Shown: one piece after another, positions 23,807 through 30,561 of the stretch | Position numbering within the stretch: position 1 is the stretch's first letter | How the letters are laid out: every line of letters starts with the position of its first letter | Source: an uncultured Oscillospiraceae bacterium | GTDB lineage: Bacteria > Bacillota > Clostridia > Oscillospirales > Oscillospiraceae | DNA length: 36,777 nucleotides | Direction of reading: 5' to 3' | NCBI GenBank assembly: GCA_947631845.1 | Contig: CANRMY010000024.1 | Coordinates: 1 to 36,777 of the forward strand | Translations under genes and position numbers: made by a program | Notes under the pieces: generated by a model | Told to the model about the DNA's origin: nothing | Databases searched by the model: none | What the model saw: only the letters and a program-made list of their open reading frames with translations

Positions 23807-25048
23807 ATGTACGCTGTGGGAATCGATGTTTCCAATGGGAAGAGCACAGTCACTGTGCTCAAATCAAAACGCGAGGCCGTCATGCCCACGTTTGATGTCA
23901 CGCATACCACCGACGGGTTTGGCGCTCTGGTCGAAAAGCTGAACACCCTGGACGGAGAGGTAAGGATCGTCATGGAACACACGGGCCGCTACTACGAGTC
24001 CATCGCCGCCGTCCTGCATAACGCCGGGTTCTACGTCAGCGCCGTCAATCCCCTGCTCATCAAGGAGTACGGCGGCAATAATCTCCGCAAGATCAAGACC
24101 GACAAGGCCGACGCGAAGAAGATCGCACGCTATGCCCTTGACAACTGGGACGAATTGCGTCAATATACTCCTATGGACAACATTCGTTATGAGCTCAAAA
24201 CGCTCAACCGCCAGTTCCAACTGGCCAGCAAGAACCGTACGGCTTGCTCCAACAATCTGGTCGCCCTCATGGAGCAGTCCTATCCGGGTGTGCGCTCCCT
24301 GTTCGACAGCCCTGTCAGGGCGGACGGCAGCCAAAAATGGGTGGACTTCGCGGATACCTTTTGGCATGTGGACTGCGTGGCGAAGCTGAGTCTGAAGGCG
24401 TTTACGGAGCGTTACCGCAAGTGGTGCAAGCGGCACGGCTATAATTTCAGCGAGGGAAAGGCCGCTGAGATCCATGGGAAAGCCAAAACACTGTTCCCGC
24501 TGGTCCCAAAGACTGACGTCGCTAAGCTGATGGTCAAGGAGGCCGTGATCCAGCTCAATACTGTCTCCCGCGCTGTCGAGGTCTTTCGCGCCCAGATGAA
24601 CAGCCTGGCTTCCCAGCTCCCGGAGTATGAGGCGGTCATGGGCATGACCGGCGTCGGACCGTCTGTGGGGCCTCAGCTCATGGCTGAGATCGGGGACCTT
24701 CGCCGGTTCGAGCACCAGAAGTCCCTGGTGGCCTTTGCCGGTACGGACCCAGGCAGGAATAATTCGGGCGCCAAAGAATCCAACTCCGGCAGATCCAGCA
24801 AGCGCGGTTCACCGTATCTGCGCAAGACCCTGTTTGTCATCATGTCGGTCCTGATCCAGCTCCGGCCAGCCGATGACCCTGTCTACCAGTTCCTCGACAA
24901 AAAGCGCTCCGAGGGAAAGCCGTACTACGTCTATATGACCGCCGGCGGCACAAAGTTCCTGCGCATCTACTACGGCAGGGTCCGCGACTGCCTCAAGGAA
25001 AAGGGCCTCTGGGACAAGCCTGCTGAGGATACGGTCAACTCCGACTGA
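23807..25048 (+). CDS. IS110 family DEDD transposase
   Basis: This 413-aa recombinase has an N-terminal RuvC-like DEDD domain with D7 (GIDVSNGK), E57 (VMEHTGRYY), D99 and D102 (KTDKADAKK), spaced as in IS621. The C-terminal Tnp domain has a helix-hairpin-helix-like segment (MTGVGPSVGPQLMAEIGD, about 280-297). The catalytic serine region is FAGTDPGRNNSG, where S320 is the likely nucleophile, followed by SSKRGSPYLRKTLF. The gene appears intact, with GGGAGG before the ATG. IS110 enzymes use a bridge RNA from the same element to choose target and donor. The candidate RNA lies directly upstream on the same strand. Confidence 0.93.
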   Translation: MYAVGIDVSNGKSTVTVLKSKREAVMPTFDVTHTTDGFGALVEKLNTLDGEVRIVMEHTGRYYESIAAVLHNAGFYVSAVNPLLIKEYGGNNLRKIKTDKADAKKIARYALDNWDELRQYTPMDNIRYELKTLNRQFQLASKNRTACSNNLVALMEQSYPGVRSLFDSPVRADGSQKWVDFADTFWHVDCVAKLSLKAFTERYRKWCKRHGYNFSEGKAAEIHGKAKTLFPLVPKTDVAKLMVKEAVIQLNTVSRAVEVFRAQMNSLASQLPEYEAVMGMTGVGPSVGPQLMAEIGDLRRFEHQKSLVAFAGTDPGRNNSGAKESNSGRSSKRGSPYLRKTLFVIMSVLIQLRPADDPVYQFLDKKRSEGKPYYVYMTAGGTKFLRIYYGRVRDCLKEKGLWDKPAEDTVNSD

Positions 25049-25154
25049 CGGCGCCACCCATATATTTCCTTCTTTTGGCTGCCCCTTCAAGGCGGCCTAT
25101 TTGTGTTGCCCATTTTTACCGCCACTCTTTATTCGTATTTTTTCGCGTTTGGGG

Positions 25155-25160
25155 TTGACT
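25155..25160 (+). promoter_or_regulatory. Orphan -35 at the IS110 right end
   Basis: TTGACT (five of six) has no -10 at proper distance in the integrated copy. Joined through the CT core to the left end, it gives TTGACT-17-TAGAAT. The remaining 25049-25202 contains no gene. Confidence 0.55.
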
Positions 25161-25202
25161 TTTTATTTGCAGGCTTTCATTGGAAGCAAAGAGTTTGGTT
25201 TA

Positions 25203-26552
25203 TTAGTCGTCCATGTCCTCGAAGGCGTTCAGGCCGCGCTTGGGCTCGGCCTTCACGTCGCCGTGCTTCACGAACAGCATGGTCACAAAGCTCAGGCCCA
25301 CAAAGAGGGCGGCGTAGGGGAACAGGGTCCAGTAGCCCACATGCTCCAGAAGCCAGCCGGCGATGACGGGGGTGATCACCTGGGCGGCCATGGAGGCGGT
25401 GTAGTAGTAGCCGGTGAACTTGCCCACGTCGGAGCCCTTGCACATCTCCACCACCATGGGCAGGGAGTTGACGTTGATGGCCGCCCAGGCCAGGCCCACC
25501 AGGGCGAAGGCGATGTACATGATGATGTTGATGGAGTCAAAAACGTTGGTCAGGATCCCGCCCAGCAGGAAGCAGACGGCCAGCAGGATGACGCCGCCCA
25601 GAATGGTCTTTTTCCGGCCGATCTTAGAGGCCACGACGCCGATGGGGATGTAGCTGACGATGGCGCCGCCGGTGGCCACCATGAGGCAGGTGGACGCGCC
25701 GCCCAGGCCCTCGCCCATGACCACGTCGATATAGGTGGTGAACCAGGTGGTGACGCCGTTGTAGCCGATGAACCAGAGGGCGATGGAGGCCAGGAGGAAG
25801 CCGAGAGACTTCTTCACCGGCTTCGGCAGGATCTCATTGCCGGAGCCGTCGTCCCGGGCCAGGTCCCACTCCGGGTGCTTCTTCTCCAGAGCCTGGTTTT
25901 CGGAGGCCAGCTTCGGCTCCCGGATGGTGAGGAGCAGGATCACCACCGCCGCCGCCATCAGCGCGGAGACGATGATGAAGAGGGGCTGATAGTCCACGTG
26001 GGCCAGGCCCTCCACCTTAGACTTGGGATAGAGGACGGCCGCCACACCCAGGTAGATGATGCCGCCCACGGCCCCCATCAGGTTGATGATGGCGTTGCCC
26101 TTGGAGCGCAGGGGCTTGGGCGTCACGTCGGGCATCAGCGCCACGGCGGGGGAGCGGTAGGTACCCATGGCGATGAGCAGCAGCCCCAGAACCACCACAA
26201 AGGAGGCGAATTTAAAGGGCGCGGCCTCGGCGGCGTAGCTGTTGTCCAGGATCGGCAGAAGGTTCATGAGGATCACCGCCCCGGCGGTGCCTCCTAAGAT
26301 GTAGGGCATACGGCGGCCCAGCTTGGTGTTCGTCCTGTCGGACAGGCCGCCGAAAAGAGGCAGCAGGAACAGCGCCAGAATGTTGTCCGCGGCCATGATG
26401 ACGCCGGCCAGGGACTCGGGCATGTGGAAGGTCAGCGTCAGGATCTTGGGCACCACGTTGTCGTACATCTGCCAGAAGGCGCTGATGGACAAAAACGCCA
26501 GGCCCACTAAGATGGTGCGCTTGTTGTTGAGCTTCAGTTTTTCCTTTTCCAT
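25203..26552 (-). CDS. MFS transporter, SLC45-like sugar transporter
   Basis: This 449-aa transporter has 12 predicted membrane helices. The signature loop after helix 2 is GGLSDRTNTKLGRRMPYILG, and a large central cytoplasmic loop (about 205-240) carries EKKHPEWDLARDD. These features fit the SLC45/sucrose-proton symporter branch found in Firmicutes. The ATG at 26552 follows GGAGG closely and lies just downstream of its promoter. In-frame sequence further upstream belongs to a shadow of the degV gene. The substrate is probably a disaccharide, but this is not provable here. The IS110 element ends 27 bp beyond the stop, so the native terminator may have been displaced. Confidence 0.85.
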   Translation of the reverse strand: MEKEKLKLNNKRTILVGLAFLSISAFWQMYDNVVPKILTLTFHMPESLAGVIMAADNILALFLLPLFGGLSDRTNTKLGRRMPYILGGTAGAVILMNLLPILDNSYAAEAAPFKFASFVVVLGLLLIAMGTYRSPAVALMPDVTPKPLRSKGNAIINLMGAVGGIIYLGVAAVLYPKSKVEGLAHVDYQPLFIIVSALMAAAVVILLLTIREPKLASENQALEKKHPEWDLARDDGSGNEILPKPVKKSLGFLLASIALWFIGYNGVTTWFTTYIDVVMGEGLGGASTCLMVATGGAIVSYIPIGVVASKIGRKKTILGGVILLAVCFLLGGILTNVFDSINIIMYIAFALVGLAWAAINVNSLPMVVEMCKGSDVGKFTGYYYTASMAAQVITPVIAGWLLEHVGYWTLFPYAALFVGLSFVTMLFVKHGDVKAEPKRGLNAFEDMDD

Positions 26553-26580
26553 GGGTCTTCCTCCTTTTTCCTTTACGATC

Positions 26581-26609
26581 ATAATAACAGGAAAGGAGGC
26601 AAAAATCAA
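26581..26609 (-). promoter_or_regulatory. Promoter of the SLC45-like transporter gene
   Basis: On the minus strand TTGATT (26609-26604), 17 bp and TATTAT (26586-26581), with an extended TG element one base before the -10. Confidence 0.7.
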
Positions 26610-26645
26610 CAACAATTTTGTATAATTTGACTTTATCGAAGCAGT

Positions 26646-26678
26646 AAGACAGGGCGGGAAATTGTCCCACCCCGTCTT
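26646..26678 (-). terminator. Hairpin after the galactoside/degV operon
   Basis: A near-perfect 14-bp stem (arms 26646-26659 and 26665-26678, AAGAC...GGGA / TCCC...GTCTT) lies 18 nt beyond the second degV stop. The U-tract is poor on both strands, so its efficiency is uncertain. Confidence 0.6.
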
Positions 26679-26695
26679 TAAAATAGGCTTTTCGT

Positions 26696-27568
26696 TTACC
26701 ACCCGGCGTCGGCGGTGGAGGCGATGTAGAAGACGCCCAGGGTCCCGGGGCCGCAGTGGATGGTGACCACGCTGCCGGCGCGGGTCACATAGACGTTTTT
26801 GAAGCGGTGGAGCGAGCGCACCCGGTCCGCGATCTCGTCGATGATCTCCTGGGGGAGGCGGCCCGTGTGGGAGATAAACACGTTGTCGGGGTCGGCCTCC
26901 TTCAAAAGCGGCTCCAGATCCTCGTAGTATTTGCGGATCACGTCGGGCTGACGGCCCCGGTACTTCTTCGCCACCCCCAGGCCCCCGTCCTTCACCAGGA
27001 TCTTGGGCTTGATTTTCAGCGCGCCGCCCACCAGCGCCGTGGCCGCCGAACAGCGGCCGCCCCGGTGAATATAGGTGAGCTGCTCGATGACCGAGGTGGT
27101 GCGCACCTTTGGGATGAAGGAGTTTACATAACTCTCCACCTTCCGCAGATCCGTCTCCCCGGCCTCGATGAGGGCGGCGGCCTTCAGAATGAGGAGACCG
27201 ATGCCGGTGCACAGGTTCCTGGAGTCGATGACCGCCACGTGGTCGGCGTAATCCAGATTCTCCGCCGCGATGCGGAAGGTGTTGCAGGAGGCGGACAGGC
27301 CCGTGGAGATGCCGAAAAAGAGCACGTCGTCACCGGCCTCAATAGCCTGACGGAGGGCGTTTTCCGCGTCGCCCACGGAGAAGGCGGCGGTGACGGGGGT
27401 GGTGTTGTGCTCGTCCGACCAGGCGTAAAGCTCGTCGGGGGTGATGTTTTGCCAGTCGATGTAGGTCTTGTCCCCCATGTTCACGTAGAGGGGGATGATC
27501 TTGATGTGGTGCTTTTCCCAGAGCTCCGGGGTCAGGTCGTTGGTGCTGTCGGCGTAGATTTTGATCAT
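26696..27568 (-). CDS. DegV family protein (second copy)
   Basis: This 290-aa DegV protein begins IKIYADSTNDLTPELW, then TTPVTAAFSV, STGLSASCNTFRIA and VIDSRNLCTGIG. QLTYIHRGGRCSAATALVGGALKIKPKI and a C-terminal VVTIHCGPGTLGVFYI follow. It is diverged from the copy at 21629; the HRGGR in place of RAGGR is a visible difference. It starts 9 nt after the GH36 stop, and the ribosome site GAGTGAGG includes that stop codon. It is therefore the last gene of the GH2-symporter-GH36 operon, an unexpected place for a lipid-binding protein. Confidence 0.88.
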   Translation of the reverse strand: MIKIYADSTNDLTPELWEKHHIKIIPLYVNMGDKTYIDWQNITPDELYAWSDEHNTTPVTAAFSVGDAENALRQAIEAGDDVLFFGISTGLSASCNTFRIAAENLDYADHVAVIDSRNLCTGIGLLILKAAALIEAGETDLRKVESYVNSFIPKVRTTSVIEQLTYIHRGGRCSAATALVGGALKIKPKILVKDGGLGVAKKYRGRQPDVIRKYYEDLEPLLKEADPDNVFISHTGRLPQEIIDEIADRVRSLHRFKNVYVTRAGSVVTIHCGPGTLGVFYIASTADAGW

Positions 27569-27577
27569 GGTGAAACC

Positions 27578-29179
27578 TCACTCAAACAGTTCTTTCGGCA
27601 CGGGCAGGGAGTACGCCTCGCCGTCCAGTACAAAGCTTATCATAAAATTGTCTGCGTCGAAACGGACGTTTTGCGCCCGGGTGAGGGCCAGGAGCTCCCG
27701 GTAAAGGCCGCGCTCCTTTTCCGTATAGCCGCCCGAGTCGTCGGACAGGAGCAGGATGCCGCCGAAGAGGGCGTTGATCCGGGCCAGCAGGAGCTTCTGG
27801 TCGTCCCTGAGCTCAATGTTGTCCCGGCGGAGAAAGAACACGTCCGGGTCGCTGAGATAGGCCCGCCCGTTGAGCTCCCGGCGAAACAGGGTGTTGAGGA
27901 TGGCCTGCTTTGTGCTGACGCGCTCCCGGTGACACAGCCGCATAAAGGGCTTGTCGTCCCAGTTAAGGCCCACGTCGCAGCTGACGCGGCAGTATTCCAC
28001 CCGGCCGAAGGCGGGCATCACGGGGACGCCGCACCCCAAGAGGACGGCGGAGCCGCACAGCTTGCGCAGAAGCCCCATAGCCCGGATCATCCGGCCGGCC
28101 CGGGTCTCCCGCTCCGTGCCGAAGGGGGCCGCGCCGTAGAGAAAATCCAGCTTCAGAAGGTCGAAGCCCCACTCCCGGACGACCCGGTCAAAGACCCGCC
28201 GCAGATAGTCGGTGACGGCGGGGTTGTCAATGTCCAGGGACACGAAGCCGCCCCAGTTGGAGCCCAGGAGCCAGGGCTGGCCGTCGACGCGCAAAAGCCA
28301 GTCCGGGTGCTCCCGGACGAGGCGGGAATCGCGTCTGGCCACAAAGGGGGCCAGCCACAGGCCGGCCTTAAAGCCGGCGGCGTGGATCTCGTCTGACAGG
28401 GGCTTGAGGCCGTTGGGGAATTTGGCGGGATCCGTCTCCAGCCAGTCGCCCACCGCCGGTTCCCAGCCGTCGTCGATCTGGAAGAGATCGCCGGGGGAGA
28501 GGAGGGACTTACAGCCCTCCAGATCGGCCCGGATCGTCCCCTCGTTGATGTTCTCATAGCGGTTATACCAGCTGGTGTACCCCCGCAGCGGCGGGGCGGG
28601 CAGGGGCTTCACGCCCAGGGCGGCAAACCAGCCGTCAAAGACCTGCTCCTCACCGCCCCAGGCGGCGTACAGGTCAAAGAGGGGATATTCCCCGCCGCAC
28701 CGGATCCCTTTGCAGTCCCGCTCCAGGCGGAGGCTGGAGAGCCCGGCGTCGTAGGTGAACAGGGTGTAGCCGGGGGCTTCGTCCAGAGACGCCAGGAGCC
28801 GGAAGTCCTGACGCCGCCGGAAATAGCACCAGGAGAAGCCGTGGGTGACCCCCTCCCGGCAGGGGTAGGGGACAAAGTGGTAATCCCCGTACCGGTCAAA
28901 GGCGTACTTCCGGACAGTGGCGGCGGGCACGCGCCGCAGATCCCAGATCCGGTCACGGACGCCGTACTCCGGGCAGGAGGTCCAGGTCTGGTAGCCGTTC
29001 ATGAAGATCCTATCGTACTCCAGCGCCGCCAGGGGGATCCGGGCGGTGACGGAGACGATGACGCCCTCGGGGAGCGGGGCGGAGATATGGACAGAGCTGT
29101 TCCAGTCAAAGGGGACCTGGCCGGAGAGGGTCTCGCGCCCCTCCGCCGTGTCCACCAGCGCTTTCCAGACGATCAGCAT
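27578..29179 (-). CDS. GH36 family alpha-galactosidase
   Basis: This 533-aa cytoplasmic glycosidase has a beta-sandwich N-domain (about 1-190) and a TIM-barrel domain entered at YTSWYNRYENINEG. DLFQIDDGWEPAVGDW, LWLAPFVARRDS and GFDLLKLDFLYGA follow; D345 is the expected nucleophile. VSCDVGLNWDD contains D402, the probable acid/base. The KLDFLYGA form resembles a GH36 subgroup rather than classical KWDMNR melibiases. It should release alpha-linked galactose from melibiose- or raffinose-type sugars. The start codon overlaps the preceding stop by one base (TAATG). Substrate beyond alpha-galactoside is inferred. Confidence 0.87.
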   Translation of the reverse strand: MLIVWKALVDTAEGRETLSGQVPFDWNSSVHISAPLPEGVIVSVTARIPLAALEYDRIFMNGYQTWTSCPEYGVRDRIWDLRRVPAATVRKYAFDRYGDYHFVPYPCREGVTHGFSWCYFRRRQDFRLLASLDEAPGYTLFTYDAGLSSLRLERDCKGIRCGGEYPLFDLYAAWGGEEQVFDGWFAALGVKPLPAPPLRGYTSWYNRYENINEGTIRADLEGCKSLLSPGDLFQIDDGWEPAVGDWLETDPAKFPNGLKPLSDEIHAAGFKAGLWLAPFVARRDSRLVREHPDWLLRVDGQPWLLGSNWGGFVSLDIDNPAVTDYLRRVFDRVVREWGFDLLKLDFLYGAAPFGTERETRAGRMIRAMGLLRKLCGSAVLLGCGVPVMPAFGRVEYCRVSCDVGLNWDDKPFMRLCHRERVSTKQAILNTLFRRELNGRAYLSDPDVFFLRRDNIELRDDQKLLLARINALFGGILLLSDDSGGYTEKERGLYRELLALTRAQNVRFDADNFMISFVLDGEAYSLPVPKELFE

Positions 29180-30561
29180 TATTCAACGCCCTTTCTTGTT
29201 TTCAGCGTCTCGCCGATCTCCTCCACCCGCTTGTCCGTCAGGGTGAATTTCTTTACGAAGAAGAGGAACGCCGTCACAAGCCCGATGATGGGCAGAATGG
29301 TCATGAGCAGGCGAAGACCCGTGATGGTGGAGGCGGACTGGGCGATGATCTCGCCCGTCTCCTCCGCGTCGCCCTCCAGACCGATGAGATCGAGGCCGAT
29401 GCCGGTGATAAAGACGGCCAGACCCGAGGCGGCCTTTACCACGAAGGTCTGCATGGAGAAGATGACGGACTCCTCCCGCTTGCCGGTCTTCAGCTCCCCG
29501 TAATCCACGGAGCTGGACAGGAACACGGTGGTCAGCACCGTGAGGATCCCGTTGGCGGCGAAGACCAGCGCACCGCACACGCAGATGAGCGCCATGTTGG
29601 AGGCGAAGCCCGCGAAGCAGACGGCCAGGATGAGGGCGTAGCCCAGCATGGCGGCGCCTAACGCGCCCTTGAAGATCTGGGTGTTGCCGAACTTTTTACG
29701 GAGCAGGGGGTAAACCGCCATCATGCCTAAGATCTGGAATACGCCGCCCACCATGGTGAACATGGTATAGCTGCCCTTCCAGCCGGAGCCGCCGAAGTCG
29801 TATTTGAAGAAGTAGATGATCAGGTTGCTGGTGAGATAGAGGGCGCTGTTGATCATGAGGATGGCCAGCACCGTGATCATGGCCTGGTCGTTGCGGAACA
29901 GGGCCTTGAACATCTGGGGGATGGTGGAGGTCTCCATGCGGCCGATATCGTGCTCCCGCACCTTCAGGGAGCAGACGATCTCCGCCAGGACGAAAAGGAC
30001 CGCCACAATCAGGGCGAACAGGGCGAAGCCCCGCCGCTCGTTGTCGCCGCCCAGAAATCCCACGGCGATGACCGTTCCCACCTGGATCAGGGCGGAGCCC
30101 ACGCCGGCGCAGGTGCGGCCGATGACCGACAGGTTCTCCCGGTCGGCGGAGGTGGTGGTTATGGCCGGGATCATGGACCAGTAGGGAATGTCCATCATGG
30201 TGTAGGTGGTGCCCCAGAGGATGTAGATGACGGTGAAATAGACCATCATGGCCGTGCCCTGCACATGGGGCGCGGCAAAGAGGGCGTAGAGGGTGAAGGC
30301 GTTGAGGACGGAGCCGGACAGGAGCCAGGGCCGGAAGCGGCCCCAGCGGGTCTTTGTCTTGGCCACTAAGATGCCCATGAAGGGGTCGTTGAGGGCGTCG
30401 AAGATGCGGGCGATCATGAGGATGGTACCCACAAAGACCGAGGACAGATGCAGGATGTCCTGATAGTAGTACATGACATAGGTGGCCGACAGGGCGTATA
30501 CCATGTCCTTGCCCACGGCGCCGACGCCGAAGGCGATCTTTTGCGAGGTTGTCACCTTCAT
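29179..30561 (-). CDS. GPH-family (MelB-like) sugar:cation symporter
   Basis: This 460-aa transporter of the glycoside-pentoside-hexuronide family has 12 predicted helices. Helix-1 and -2 motifs are GVGAVGKDMVYALSATYVMYY and MIARIFDALNDPFMGIL, then KTKTRWGRFRPWLL, with the Asp/Asn residues that bind cation in MelB. The second half contains VDYGELKTGKREESVIFSMQ, a family hallmark. It sits between GH2 and GH36 genes with a 4-nt overlap upstream and a 1-nt overlap downstream, so it probably imports the galactoside these enzymes cleave. Confidence 0.9.
   Translation of the reverse strand: MKVTTSQKIAFGVGAVGKDMVYALSATYVMYYYQDILHLSSVFVGTILMIARIFDALNDPFMGILVAKTKTRWGRFRPWLLSGSVLNAFTLYALFAAPHVQGTAMMVYFTVIYILWGTTYTMMDIPYWSMIPAITTTSADRENLSVIGRTCAGVGSALIQVGTVIAVGFLGGDNERRGFALFALIVAVLFVLAEIVCSLKVREHDIGRMETSTIPQMFKALFRNDQAMITVLAILMINSALYLTSNLIIYFFKYDFGGSGWKGSYTMFTMVGGVFQILGMMAVYPLLRKKFGNTQIFKGALGAAMLGYALILAVCFAGFASNMALICVCGALVFAANGILTVLTTVFLSSSVDYGELKTGKREESVIFSMQTFVVKAASGLAVFITGIGLDLIGLEGDAEETGEIIAQSASTITGLRLLMTILPIIGLVTAFLFFVKKFTLTDKRVEEIGETLKTRKGVE

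Larger units (their letters stand above)
23603..25175 (+). mobile_element. IS110-family insertion sequence
   Basis: The element has a DEDD transposase, a long 5' non-coding left end of about 200 nt, a short right end and no terminal inverted repeats, all typical of the IS110 group. Ends are inferred from a shared GCT (23600-23602 and 25173-25175) with core CT, from the promoter that joining would create, and from guide matches in the non-coding RNA. The length would be about 1.57 kb. It separates the phosphodiesterase and MFS genes. Confidence 0.65.

Noticed and set aside
23590-25170. Alternative IS110 core at TTGC (23592-23595 and 25167-25170).
   Set aside because: Joining there gives a 19-bp promoter spacer and I saw no matching guides, while the CT core gives 17 bp and four consistent guide segments.
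26553-27212. Apparent N-terminal extension of the MFS transporter by 220 residues.
   Set aside because: The extension is an out-of-frame shadow of the second degV gene; the promoter at 26581-26609 and the GGAGG before 26552 place the true start at 26552.
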